Of a DNA stretch of 64,000 bases, positions 30,661 through 41,374 are shown one piece after another; position 1 is the first letter of the stretch; every line of letters starts with the position of its first letter. The position numbers were made by a program, and so were the translations under genes. The DNA comes from Candidatus Epulonipiscium sp. Lineage in GTDB: Bacteria > Bacillota > Clostridia > Lachnospirales > JAAYNZ01. The stretch spans positions 50,025-114,024 of the forward strand of contig JAAZLH010000090.1 in assembly GCA_012799415.1 (NCBI GenBank). Direction: 5' to 3'. The notes under the pieces were generated by a model. It saw only the letters and a list, made by a program, of their open reading frames with translations, had not been told where the DNA came from and ran no database searches.

Positions 30661-31933
30661 TATATATTTTCAGGTAAAAGTTTATTAAGTATAATTCCAA
30701 TGAAAGCAGCAATAGCTAAACCAGAAACACTCAGACCATCAGCTACAGGAATTTCCTGAATAGCAATACCTAAAACTAAAATTAGAGAAGAAATAATCAA
30801 ATTTCTACTATAGCTAAATTCTAATTTTGCATCAATTAAAGTACGTACACCAACACTAGCAATCATACCGAAAAGAATAATACTAATTCCACCCATAACC
30901 GCTGGAGGAATAGAACGAATGAGAGCACCAAATTTTCCAATAAAGCTTAATACAATGGCAAATCCTGCTGCAACCCGAAGAATACTAGGATCATATATTT
31001 TTGTCACAGCTAGAACCCCTGTATTTTCACTATAAGTCGTATTTGCAGGTCCACCTAAGAGGCCAGCAACAATAGTTGCTAGTCCATCTCCAAGCATAGT
31101 TCTATGGATCCCTGGGTCTTCAAAAAAATCTTTTCCAACTACAGCACCATTGGTTGTAATATCTCCAATATGCTCAATAAATACTACTAAAGCAATGGGA
31201 GCAATAGCTAATATTCCAGTTAAATTAAATACAGGTAACGTAGTTAGGTCTGCCCATGCTGCTGCTGGAAAGCCAAACCAAGCAGCTTCTTTAATAGGTG
31301 TAAAATCTACTAAGTCAAAAGGAATCGAAACAAGATAACCTACTATTACAGATATTAAAATAGGAACAAGCTTAAAAAAGCCTTTAGCAAAGATTGAAAC
31401 AATAATCATTGTGACAACAACAACTCCTGCAATAAATAAAGCAGTATAATCAATTTCACTAAGCTTTGTTTGGCTATTATAAAAATAACCACTCATTTCT
31501 AAAGCTACAGTACTTAGTCTGAGACCAATGACCATAACAATTGGACCTGTTACAATAGGCGGAAAGAAAGAGTGTACTTTATCAACTCCAAATATTTTAA
31601 TAACAAAAGCCATTATCACATAAATCAAACCTGCAACTATAACTCCACCTTTGACAACGCCAATACCGCTTTGTGATAAAGTAATGGCAATAGCACCAAT
31701 AAATGCAAAGCTAGATCCTAAAAATGCTGGAACCTTCCCTTTTGTACAAGCATGAAAGATTAAGGTACCTATACCAGCAGCTAGTAGTGCTAATGCCGGA
31801 TCTAGCCCTGTTAAGAAAGGAACTAAAACAGTGGCTCCAAACATGGCTAATACATGCTGTAAACCTAAGACTAGTTTTTTGGGTGTAGTAATGCCCATTT
31901 GAATTTGTGATTCCTCATTGTTTACATTTTTCA

Positions 31934-31934
<1 letters not shown>
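30660..31934 (-). CDS. uraA: Uracil/xanthine permease
   Basis: LGLQHVLAMFGATVLVPFLTGLDP, NTTYSENTGVLAVTK; operon with pyrR. Confidence 0.93.
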
Positions 31935-32506
<572 letters not shown>

Positions 32507-32516
32507 TCATTTTTTA

Positions 32517-32645
32517 CAAAAAAAAACTTCTTACATGGCTGCAAGAAGTAAATGACATCACTAGACAAGACTTTCCCTTGTTTATGGCGATCATCACTAT
32601 ATATACTCCTTACTAGCCTCACAGGACCAATTTAAAGGAACAAAA
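32517..32645 (-). promoter_or_regulatory. PyrR-responsive attenuation leader with terminator
   Basis: Minus strand TTTAAATTGGTCCTGTGAGGCTAGTAAGGAG (PyrR binding-loop-like) followed by CTTCTTGCAGCCATGTAAGAAGTTTTTTTT terminator. Confidence 0.85.
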
Positions 32646-32695
32646 TATTTTATTGTTTTATATAATGTAACACAAAAGAAAAGACTTGTCCATAG

Positions 32696-33619
32696 CTATT
32701 CCGACATATTTCGCAACAAAGATAATAATTTTTCAAAATATGTAGGGAGTGGTGCTTTAAACTCCATATATTTTCCTGTGGTGGGATGAACAAATCCCAA
32801 TGAATATGCATGGAGCATCTGCCCTTCTAACTGAAAAGGAGAAGACTTAGGCCCATATATATAATCTCCTAAAATAGGATGATTAATATAAGCCATATGG
32901 ACACGAATTTGATGTGTTCTCCCGGTTTCTAAAGAAGCTTGTACATAGCTATAGTTGCCCAAATGTTCCAGTACTTTATAATGTGTAATAGCTTTTTTCC
33001 CACCAGCAGTAACTACTGTTCTTTTTTTTCTTTGTGTTGGATGGCGGTCAATGAATGTTTCAATGGTTCCTTCTTCTGTTTTCATATTATGTAAGACAAC
33101 GGTATGATAAACGCGAACCATTGTACGATTTTTAAGTTGCTTGGCTAAATGCAGATGGGCTTCATCATTTTTTGCAATAACTAAAATACCTGATGTATCT
33201 TTATCAATACGATGAACGATACCAGGTCTCATTTCTCCATTAAGGGTGGAAAGCTTGTTAGGATAACGATAGAGTAATGCATTGACAATCGTTCCAGAAA
33301 GATGACCAGGTGCAGGATGAACAACCATATTTTGTGGTTTGTTGATTACGATAATATCCTCATCTTCGAAAATCACATCTAAGGGAAGATCTTCCCCAAT
33401 CACAGTTAAAGGTTTTGCTGTAGGAATATGAACAACAACAGCATCATCAAGAAGTAGTTTGTAATTAGATTTTACCGGTTGATCATTTACTAAAACCTCT
33501 CGTTCTACTATTAATTTCTGAAAAAAAGAGCGTGAATACTGAGGAATAGCTTGTGCTAAAAAAGTATCAATACGTATATTGACATTTGTTGCTTCAATAA
33601 TAAAATCAAATGTTTCCAT
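32696..33619 (-). CDS. RluD-family pseudouridine synthase
   Basis: GIVHRIDKDTSGILVIAKND, ETGRTHQIRVHMAYINHPILGD; upstream neighbour lspA. Confidence 0.94.
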   Translation of the reverse strand: METFDFIIEATNVNIRIDTFLAQAIPQYSRSFFQKLIVEREVLVNDQPVKSNYKLLLDDAVVVHIPTAKPLTVIGEDLPLDVIFEDEDIIVINKPQNMVVHPAPGHLSGTIVNALLYRYPNKLSTLNGEMRPGIVHRIDKDTSGILVIAKNDEAHLHLAKQLKNRTMVRVYHTVVLHNMKTEEGTIETFIDRHPTQRKKRTVVTAGGKKAITHYKVLEHLGNYSYVQASLETGRTHQIRVHMAYINHPILGDYIYGPKSSPFQLEGQMLHAYSLGFVHPTTGKYMEFKAPLPTYFEKLLSLLRNMSE

Positions 33620-33625
33620 AGGGCA

Positions 33626-34102
33626 TTAGTCCTTTTCTATAGGAAAATCTTTAATAACAAAAAGTATTAAATAGGCAAGTAAAAAGGTCCCAACAACCAC
33701 ATAACAATCTGCCACATTAAAAACCGGAAAGTCGATTAAACGAAAATCAAAAAAATCAATAACGTATCCTTGTTTAATTCTGTCAATAAAATTTCCAATT
33801 GCACCAGCTATAATGAGAATAAAAGACACACGTATCCACTTATAATCTTGCGTGCGTGGCATAGTAAAATAATAATAAATCATTCCAATAAGAATAAAAA
33901 AAGTAGTAATAATAAAAAACCAAGTTTTATTTTGCAGGATACCAAAAGCAGCTCCTCTATTTTCTACAAAAGTAAGATGAAAAACTTCTTGTATATATGG
34001 TATAGTCCCTTTTGGCTTTAAATATAACAAAGCTAAATATTTTGTAATCTGATCAATTAAAACTAGTAAGACAACAATTACTGTAAATGCTCCTATCATC
34101 AT
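33626..34102 (-). CDS. lspA: Signal peptidase II
   Basis: VLIDQITKYLA, VENRGAAFGIL, GAIGNFIDRIKQGYVIDFFDF, FNVADCYV. Confidence 0.95.
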   Translation of the reverse strand: MMIGAFTVIVVLLVLIDQITKYLALLYLKPKGTIPYIQEVFHLTFVENRGAAFGILQNKTWFFIITTFFILIGMIYYYFTMPRTQDYKWIRVSFILIIAGAIGNFIDRIKQGYVIDFFDFRLIDFPVFNVADCYVVVGTFLLAYLILFVIKDFPIEKD

Positions 34103-34148
34103 TCTCTCCTTTTATAATTATAGTTATGGATATATCCTAAACTTAAAC

Positions 34149-35246
34149 TTAGTCTTCCTCTTCTGCTCTACAGAGATAATGAATCCCAGTATAAATAATT
34201 TCTTCTGACAGCTGATTTACACGAAATGCCTCCCCTATTTTAGATAGTAGCACAAAACTTAATTTATCTTGTTTTACTTTTTTATCCATAAATAATTGTT
34301 CATATAATTTTATTTCATCTATATTTAAACTTTTCACTGGTAAATCATAGGCTAATATTGTTTGCTTTATATCTTCAAACTGGATCAAAGATAATTCACC
34401 TATTTGATAAGAAAGATAAGCGGCTCCTATCATGCCTATTGCTACGCATTCTCCATGTAGCAAAGTGAAATCTAGTAATGTTTCAATAGCATGCCCCAAA
34501 GTATGTCCAAAATTAAGAATTTCTCTAAGTCCAACTTCTTTTTCATCTTCCTTTACAATAGATGATTTTAACTCACAAGAACGTCGAATCATTTTTGTCA
34601 TCGTATTAGGACAGAGATCCATTACTTCTTGCCGATGCTCTTTTACAAAGTCATAATATGATTTATCTAAAATAAGACCGTGTTTAATGACCTCTGCCAT
34701 ACCAGCATTTATTTCTCTTGTAGGTAATGTTTGTAGTGTAGAAGGATTGATATAAACAAACTTTGGTTGATAAAAGGAACCAACTAAATTTTTATGCTTT
34801 TGGAAATCAACACCTACCTTACCGCCAACACTACTATCTACTTGAGATAAAAGGGAGGTAGGAATTTGTATAAAAGGAAGCCCTCTTAAGTAAGTGGCAG
34901 CCGCAAATCCTGCCATGTCCCCTACCACTCCCCCGCCTAAAGCAATAACGACTGACTGCCGGTCTAATTGATTTTCTAAAAAGAAATTATATATCTGGTA
35001 AATAGTTTCCAAGTGCTTATGTTTTTCTCCAGGGGGCATAACAAATTTAAAAATGCGATCATATTTGATTTGAAGCTGTTTAATAATTATGTTTGCATAG
35101 TACATATCTACGTTCTGATCTGTTATAATACAAATTTTTTGTTTTCCTAGGCCAGTTTCTTCTAGAGCATCCAAAAGAAAATCAAATGTATTTGCAAAAA
35201 AAATAGGATAAGAAACTTGTTCCCCCTGTACATAAAATTTTTCCAT
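34149..35246 (-). CDS. aroB: 3-dehydroquinate synthase
   Basis: ALGGGVVGDMAGFAAATYLRG, QVDSSVGGKVGVDF, NFGHTLGHAIE. Confidence 0.95.
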   Translation of the reverse strand: MEKFYVQGEQVSYPIFFANTFDFLLDALEETGLGKQKICIITDQNVDMYYANIIIKQLQIKYDRIFKFVMPPGEKHKHLETIYQIYNFFLENQLDRQSVVIALGGGVVGDMAGFAAATYLRGLPFIQIPTSLLSQVDSSVGGKVGVDFQKHKNLVGSFYQPKFVYINPSTLQTLPTREINAGMAEVIKHGLILDKSYYDFVKEHRQEVMDLCPNTMTKMIRRSCELKSSIVKEDEKEVGLREILNFGHTLGHAIETLLDFTLLHGECVAIGMIGAAYLSYQIGELSLIQFEDIKQTILAYDLPVKSLNIDEIKLYEQLFMDKKVKQDKLSFVLLSKIGEAFRVNQLSEEIIYTGIHYLCRAEEED

Positions 35247-35267
35247 TATAGTAACTCCTCCTATCTT

Positions 35268-35846
35268 TTAATCCAATTTTGTACTCATAAAATCTTGGGT
35301 ATCATAAAAACCTATTTCTGAAGTCTCTTTCATATCATCATTATACTCTTCTTCAAGAGTAGTTTTTTTATTAGTATTTTCTATTGTAGTGAAGTTCATA
35401 TCCATAAAATTACTTTGATTCGTTAGTTCTAATTGGGTTTGTAAGAAATATTTTAATTGAGTTTTTGCAGCCTCATGCTGATTTTTTAAATGCTCGATGC
35501 TTTGTTGTATCTGAAATACTTCGGCACGTGCTTGCTGAATTAGCTCATGTGATTTCAATTCTGCTTCTCTTTTAATATGTTCACCTTTTTGATAGGCAGA
35601 ATTTTTTGTTTCCTCTGCAGTTTTTTCTGCTAAAATCAAGGTGTTCTGTAAGGTGTTTTCCATTGTCTTATAATATTGAATCCCCTCATTAAGCATAGCA
35701 ATCTTATCTTTCAATTCAATGTTTTCACGGTAAAGCTTTTCATAACTTTCAATAACTTCATCTAAAAAACGGTCAACTTCATCGATAGAATATCCTAAAG
35801 GCATTCTTTTAAATTCTTTAGATTCTATATCTAGCGGTGTTAACAT
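35268..35846 (-). CDS. divIVA: DivIVA domain protein
   Basis: MLTPLDIESKEFKRMPLGYSIDEVDRFLDEVI N-terminal motif plus coiled coil. Confidence 0.93.
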   Translation of the reverse strand: MLTPLDIESKEFKRMPLGYSIDEVDRFLDEVIESYEKLYRENIELKDKIAMLNEGIQYYKTMENTLQNTLILAEKTAEETKNSAYQKGEHIKREAELKSHELIQQARAEVFQIQQSIEHLKNQHEAAKTQLKYFLQTQLELTNQSNFMDMNFTTIENTNKKTTLEEEYNDDMKETSEIGFYDTQDFMSTKLD

Positions 35847-35858
35847 TACAAATACCTC

Positions 35859-36650
35859 CTATATATATCTATGAATGATGACACTCATGCGATTTTTTCT
35901 AGTTTTATTTCCTATATAAACCAACTTTATTCTACCAAAGCCTCGCAAAGTTATAATGTCATTAGCTTCTACAGGTTCTGAAGGACTATCTACTAATACC
36001 CAGTTCTTAAAAACTTTTTGTGCTTTGATATAATCGACTGCTTTCCCACGTGAAATAGGAAATCCTGAACTTAGTACAGCATCTACACGTAAAGAGGCAA
36101 CAGATGTATGTATTTCTTTAATCTCCGGTATAGGAGGCTCTAGATTTTCTAGGGTAAGTGGGTATATTTCGACAGTTGCTCGCCCAATTTTACTTAAGTT
36201 CATTTGGATATAAGTAGCTACTTTTTCATCTACTAACAAGGCAGCCCTATCCTCTGTAACAAGAATATCCCCCATTTTCTCTCGTTCAATTCCTGTTTGC
36301 ATTAAAGCCCCTAAATAATCACGATGGGTTAATGAATGATGGTTACTAGATCGATTGACTATCTTTAATCCTTGAATTGGAAAATCTGTGTTTTCTAATT
36401 CAAGATAAAAAGGACTAAATCCGATCATTTTACGTTCAGCTTCTTCATACCCACCAAATATTTTATATGAAAGGTCAGGATGAATTTGAGTAATGATTTT
36501 CATCATCTGTCCATATTGGTGCATATCAATGAAATTAGTAAAGGTATGTGTATGATTTTTCAAACATAAAGCAGCCTGATCTAAGACTTTTCTTACAAAA
36601 AGCTTGTCCTCAGGCTGTATAAAGGATTTCAAAATACTTTCTACATTCAA
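35859..36650 (-). CDS. ylmH: YlmH-type S4-domain RNA-binding protein
   Basis: RVDAVLSSGFPISRGKAVDYIKAQKVFKNW S4 domain; division-cluster context. Confidence 0.88.
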   Translation of the reverse strand: MNVESILKSFIQPEDKLFVRKVLDQAALCLKNHTHTFTNFIDMHQYGQMMKIITQIHPDLSYKIFGGYEEAERKMIGFSPFYLELENTDFPIQGLKIVNRSSNHHSLTHRDYLGALMQTGIEREKMGDILVTEDRAALLVDEKVATYIQMNLSKIGRATVEIYPLTLENLEPPIPEIKEIHTSVASLRVDAVLSSGFPISRGKAVDYIKAQKVFKNWVLVDSPSEPVEANDIITLRGFGRIKLVYIGNKTRKNRMSVIIHRYI

Positions 36651-36662
36651 TCATAAATCCTC

Positions 36663-36950
36663 CTAAATAAGAAATAATTGAATCAGTGAAAAAGCCATTG
36701 ACCTTACAGCTTGTAATACAAACATAGCAATAATAGGTGAGAAATCTAACATCATACCTCTCCCACCAAAAATAGATTTTTCTAATAGATACCGAATTGG
36801 GCCTAAAATAGGTTCTGTTAGCTGATAAACTAATGATGAAAATGGATTGTGTGGTGAAATTGGTAGCCAAGATAAAATAACTCGCACCACAATTAAAAGA
36901 TTTAATAATTGAAAAAACCAGTCAACAGCTTGTATTAAAATAATGTTCAT
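36663..36950 (-). CDS. YggT family membrane protein
   Basis: VVRVILSWLPISPHNPFSSLVYQLTEPILGPIRYLL. Confidence 0.9.
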   Translation of the reverse strand: MNIILIQAVDWFFQLLNLLIVVRVILSWLPISPHNPFSSLVYQLTEPILGPIRYLLEKSIFGGRGMMLDFSPIIAMFVLQAVRSMAFSLIQLFLI

Positions 36951-36965
36951 TTTATTCCTCCATTA

Positions 36966-37418
36966 TTACTTTGTACTGCCCATCCAAGGTAAAATGATAC
37001 CCTTTGTTTGCAATTCTTGCCTAATATTACTAGAAATATCTACATTTTCAGGTGCAATAATAAAAATATTGTTGGTTACCCTTTGAATATTCCCATCTAA
37101 TGCATAACATGAGCCACTAACAAAATCCATTACACGTTGTGCAATTACAGGGTCCATTTGTTCTAAATTAATAACAACAGGTTTCTTTGAACGAATATGG
37201 TTACAAATTTCCTGTGCATCATCATAAGTTTCAGGATGAGTTACAACTACTTCCATTTGCACGTTCGTATGAATATTAACTACTTTAGAATTGTTTCTTC
37301 GTACGGGTCGAATATGTGAAATCTCTGGTTCTACTACTTCTTCTTCAAATTCATCCTCATATTCTTCTAAATCTCCTAACCCCATTGCGTTCATCATTCT
37401 ATCAAATAATTTTGCCAT
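36966..37418 (-). CDS. sepF: Cell division protein SepF
   Basis: MMNAMGLGDLEEYEDEF, VINLEQMDPVIAQRVMDFVSGSCYALDGNIQRVTNNIFIIAPENVDI. Confidence 0.95.
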   Translation of the reverse strand: MAKLFDRMMNAMGLGDLEEYEDEFEEEVVEPEISHIRPVRRNNSKVVNIHTNVQMEVVVTHPETYDDAQEICNHIRSKKPVVINLEQMDPVIAQRVMDFVSGSCYALDGNIQRVTNNIFIIAPENVDISSNIRQELQTKGIILPWMGSTK

Positions 37419-37431
37419 TCGTATTCCCTCC

Positions 37432-38145
37432 TTATTTATCCTTTACATAGAGGCGGTCTCCGTAAAGTCCAGAACCAATCCGGATCATTGTAGCCCCTTC
37501 CTCAATGGCAACTTCATAATCATTGGTCATTCCCATAGAAAGAACTTCCATATTAATATTATCAATGTTTTTATCTTTGATGTCAATAAATAAATTCTTC
37601 ATTGTCTTAAAATAGTTCCTATTTTCCTCTGGATTCTCTACATAAGGCGGAATAGCCATTAGCCCTTGTACACGTATAAATGGTAACCTTTTAATCAATG
37701 GTAAGTAATTGTGAACTTCTTCTATAGTGAAACCAAATTTGGTTTCTTCTTCTGCAATATTTATTTGAAGCAAAATATCCATAACTTTTGATGCCTTTTG
37801 GGCTTCTTTATTGATTTGCTCAACTAATCTATAACTATCCACTGAATGAATTAACTCAACCTTATCAATAATATCTTTTACCTTATTTCTTTGCAAGTGC
37901 CCAATGAAATGCCAATGAATTTCTTCTGGTAATATATTATATTTATTCATAAATTCCTGCACCCTGTTCTCTCCCATATGTGTAATTCCATGTTGAAATG
38001 AAGCTTTCATTTGAGAAACAGGAACTGTTTTTGTTACTCCAATAATTGTAATATCTTCAGCCTTTCTATTAACTTTTTCTACTGCATCTTGGATCTTATT
38101 GTGGATAAGTTTTATATTATGCTCTAAAAGGCTCAAAATAAACAC
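37432..38145 (-). CDS. YggS family PLP-binding protein
   Basis: GVTKTVPVSQMKASFQHGITHMGENRVQE, WHFIGHLQRNKVKDII, SMGMTNDYEVAIEEGATMIRIG. Confidence 0.95.
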   Translation of the reverse strand: MFILSLLEHNIKLIHNKIQDAVEKVNRKAEDITIIGVTKTVPVSQMKASFQHGITHMGENRVQEFMNKYNILPEEIHWHFIGHLQRNKVKDIIDKVELIHSVDSYRLVEQINKEAQKASKVMDILLQINIAEEETKFGFTIEEVHNYLPLIKRLPFIRVQGLMAIPPYVENPEENRNYFKTMKNLFIDIKDKNIDNINMEVLSMGMTNDYEVAIEEGATMIRIGSGLYGDRLYVKDK

Positions 38146-38151
38146 CTTCCT

Positions 38152-39642
38152 TTATGATGATTTATGTAAAAACTGATTATCTTCTACTTGAGTTGCATCT
38201 AGAACGATACGATCATATACTTGTACCCCAAAAGGAGTCGTAGAACGAATGATTGTATAATTTTGATTGTATCCTAAAATTTCTATTTTTTTAAACTTAG
38301 CAAATCCCTCATTGGCAATAAAAAGCCCTGTGGAGGTTTCTATTTCTTCTAAAATGTATTTTTCTTGCCTTTCTCCTTTTTGTATCATAACAGTATCATA
38401 CTGTCTTAGATCTTGTCCTGTGGGAACATATATATTTTGATCATCTTCGTAGGATATGGCAATGCCTACAAAAACTGATTCCTCTCCTGCTAGACGAATA
38501 ACTCCTGTTTCTTTTCCACTTTCAATAAGGGATGCTTTAGGTATTTTTAAAAATGACTTTTCTATAATTGCACTATTTGCCACTTTAATGCCTTCATGAG
38601 ACTCAATAAGTACCTGAAAATCTAGTATGCGGTCATTTAAAAACAGATGCATATATTCTTGAGATTCAAAAATGACAAGGTTTTGATCTTCCGTAGGTTT
38701 TATCATACTAATAGAAAAGGGAATTTCTAAATAGTTCTTTTGAGGAAATTGTAATTTAATCCTTTGTCCTACTGTCCATTTTGCAACAATTTCATTTGGA
38801 AATATTCCAGCAATGTACCACCCTGTATCTTGTACAATTTTCATAATAGGCTTGTCTGCTTTTACTTCATCCCCCTGATTCAACTGAACCTGTTGAATCT
38901 CCATTTGGAAATGTTCAAGTCTGATAGTATCTTTTGTTATGGTTTCAAACTCATCAAGCTGATACGATAAAATTCCACTGATAGGGGCTGCAAGTATTGT
39001 ACTATTTTGTTTAAGTTGATTTTCATATTGCATTTTTTCTGTTACCAAATCCTTCATTCGACCCTTAGGTTCTAATAGTAAAAGTTGGTTTCTTTTAGAA
39101 ATCAACTTTTGCACTTCTTCTTTTGCATTGTAGATTAAATTAAAATCCTCTTTTTCATATAATAGCTGATACTGGCTATTAAGTGTATCATAAATTTTAT
39201 TATTTAATTGATTAATATCCTTTTGAAACCATTGAATTTCTTTACGCTGCTCTTGAGTTTTTTGTATATTACGATCAACTTGATCTAATTGACGTTGTAC
39301 AATAGAAAAAAACTCTTTATCTTGAATTGTACCAAGAAGATCATTTCTTCCTACTTTCTCTCCTTCTGCATAAAAATATTCTGTAAATCCTTCTTTTGGG
39401 CTAGAAATTACATGTTCATCTCTAATAATGATACCTTTGGCTGTATATTTCTCTTCAATAAAACCTAGTACAGCAATTTCTAAAGGAACAGATGGTTTCT
39501 TAGCTAATGTCCATACAGAACCTAGAAGATAAAATAGCAATGAAAAAAATACAAAAAAGCCAATATAAATTCTATTGGTCTTAGCCGTCTTCTTTCTTGT
39601 CTTTTTTCTTGTTTTTTTTTTAGTTCTTTCTTTTGTATCCAT
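38152..39642 (-). CDS. HlyD-like membrane fusion/adaptor protein
   Basis: N-terminal TM, barrel-sandwich region (KGIIIRDEHVISSPKEGFTEYFYAEGEKVGRNDLLG), coiled coil, ILAAPISGILSY. Confidence 0.65.
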   Translation of the reverse strand: MDTKERTKKKTRKKTRKKTAKTNRIYIGFFVFFSLLFYLLGSVWTLAKKPSVPLEIAVLGFIEEKYTAKGIIIRDEHVISSPKEGFTEYFYAEGEKVGRNDLLGTIQDKEFFSIVQRQLDQVDRNIQKTQEQRKEIQWFQKDINQLNNKIYDTLNSQYQLLYEKEDFNLIYNAKEEVQKLISKRNQLLLLEPKGRMKDLVTEKMQYENQLKQNSTILAAPISGILSYQLDEFETITKDTIRLEHFQMEIQQVQLNQGDEVKADKPIMKIVQDTGWYIAGIFPNEIVAKWTVGQRIKLQFPQKNYLEIPFSISMIKPTEDQNLVIFESQEYMHLFLNDRILDFQVLIESHEGIKVANSAIIEKSFLKIPKASLIESGKETGVIRLAGEESVFVGIAISYEDDQNIYVPTGQDLRQYDTVMIQKGERQEKYILEEIETSTGLFIANEGFAKFKKIEILGYNQNYTIIRSTTPFGVQVYDRIVLDATQVEDNQFLHKSS

Positions 39643-39776
39643 AATATAGACTCCTCATTCTTTGATAGACTATTTTGCTTGGAGACTGATAACGATTTGC
39701 CCTTATTACTATCATACAATGTTTTAGCCAGATAAACAAGAGCCTTCAAAACATAGAAATGAGAATTTAGTCATGT

Positions 39777-39809
39777 AAAAAAGCATCTCTGCTGAGAAGA
39801 TGCTTTTTT
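39777..39809 (-). terminator. Terminator downstream of spoIVA
   Basis: AAAAAAGCATCT..AGATGCTTTTTT perfect stem. Confidence 0.88.
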
Positions 39810-39827
39810 ATAACCAAACCTTTGATC

Positions 39828-41342
39828 TTATAAAATGATGCAGATCAAGCCACCACTACCTTCATTAATAATTTTTTCAAGGGTTTCTTGCAATTTCATT
39901 TGAGCGTCTCCAGGCATGCGATGTAATTTATTTTGTAGCCCTTCATTCACAAGCTCATGAAGAGACTTACCAAAAATATTAGATTCCCATATTTTTTTAG
40001 GATCACTTTCAAATTCACTCATAAGGTAATTAACTAGTTCCTCGCTTTGTTTTTCTGTTCCAACAATAGGGGAAACTTCTGTTTCTATATCAGCTTTGAT
40101 CATATGGATACTAGGTGCACTTGCTCGCAATCGCACACCAAATCGATTACCTTGTTTAACAATTTCTGGTTCTTCTAATGTTAGTTCTTCCATCACGGGC
40201 ATGACTACACCATAGCCTTTTTGTTTAACTTCTTGTAATGCATAAAACACCTTATCATGCTCATGTTTTATATTCGACAACTTTTTAAGCAAAGAGATCA
40301 ACTGATATTCACCTTCAATAGGTACACCTGTAGTTTCACTAAGAATTTGATAAAACAATCCTTCTTGTACGTTAATCTCTAATTTGATTGTTCCTTGGCC
40401 TAAATTTATTTTATCTATATGTGCTTTTTTTATAAAATCATAGTTTTCAAATAAAGGTAAGTAATCTTTGATTTCTCTTAATTTGTCAACATTCTGTGTT
40501 GTTTCTTTTACAGCTGTAATCATTTGATTCTTAAGCCAATGATTATTTTCTAAAGATTCTAGCCAACTAGGGATTGTAATATTGATCTCTTGAACTGGAA
40601 ATTCATAAAGCACTTTTTCCATCATTAGATGAATATCTTCTGTTTTTAATTGAGCACAATTAACAGCAAGAACAGGAACCTGATATTTTCCACTTAATTC
40701 TTCCTTCAGCTTTATTACTTCATTATCAAAAGGGCGAGTTGTGTTTAACAAAACTACAAAAGGTTTTTGCAATGTTTTCAATTCATTGATAACTCTTTCT
40801 TCTGCTTCAATATAACTTTCACGCTCAATGTCGGTAATCGATCCGTCTGTAGTAATAACAATACCAATAGTAGAATGCTCATTGATAACTTTTTTAGTAC
40901 CAATTTCAGCTGCTTCAATAAAAGGGATTTGATGTTCATACCAGGGAGTGTTCACCATACGGGGTACTTCACCTTCTAGATGTCCCGTTGCGCCTGGAAC
41001 CATATAACCGACGCAATCAATCATTCTTATTTTAAATTCAACGTTTTCATCTAATGTGATATGCACTGCTTCATTTGGGACAAACTTAGGTTCTGTGGTC
41101 ATGATAGTTTTACCCGCTGCACTTTGGGGCATTTCATCTTTGGCTCGCTCGCGGCTATATGTATTATCCATATTGGGAAGTACAAGTAAATCCATAAAAC
41201 GCTTAATAAAGGTTGATTTTCCTGTACGCACTGGGCCCACAACCCCCATATAAATATCGCCATTGGTACGAGTTGAAATATCATGATAAATATTAAAGTT
41301 TTCCATATAAAAAGCCTCCTTATACAAAATGTATCCATACAC
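39828..41342 (-). CDS. spoIVA: Stage IV sporulation protein A; probable start MENFNIYHDISTRTNG
   Basis: DIYMGVVGPVRTGKSTFIKRFMD Walker A, RERAKDEMPQSAAGKTIMTTEPKFVPNEA. Confidence 0.97.
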   Translation of the reverse strand: MYGYILYKEAFYMENFNIYHDISTRTNGDIYMGVVGPVRTGKSTFIKRFMDLLVLPNMDNTYSRERAKDEMPQSAAGKTIMTTEPKFVPNEAVHITLDENVEFKIRMIDCVGYMVPGATGHLEGEVPRMVNTPWYEHQIPFIEAAEIGTKKVINEHSTIGIVITTDGSITDIERESYIEAEERVINELKTLQKPFVVLLNTTRPFDNEVIKLKEELSGKYQVPVLAVNCAQLKTEDIHLMMEKVLYEFPVQEINITIPSWLESLENNHWLKNQMITAVKETTQNVDKLREIKDYLPLFENYDFIKKAHIDKINLGQGTIKLEINVQEGLFYQILSETTGVPIEGEYQLISLLKKLSNIKHEHDKVFYALQEVKQKGYGVVMPVMEELTLEEPEIVKQGNRFGVRLRASAPSIHMIKADIETEVSPIVGTEKQSEELVNYLMSEFESDPKKIWESNIFGKSLHELVNEGLQNKLHRMPGDAQMKLQETLEKIINEGSGGLICIIL

Positions 41343-41374
41343 TTTAATATATGAAGGCGATTTGTTTTTAATGA

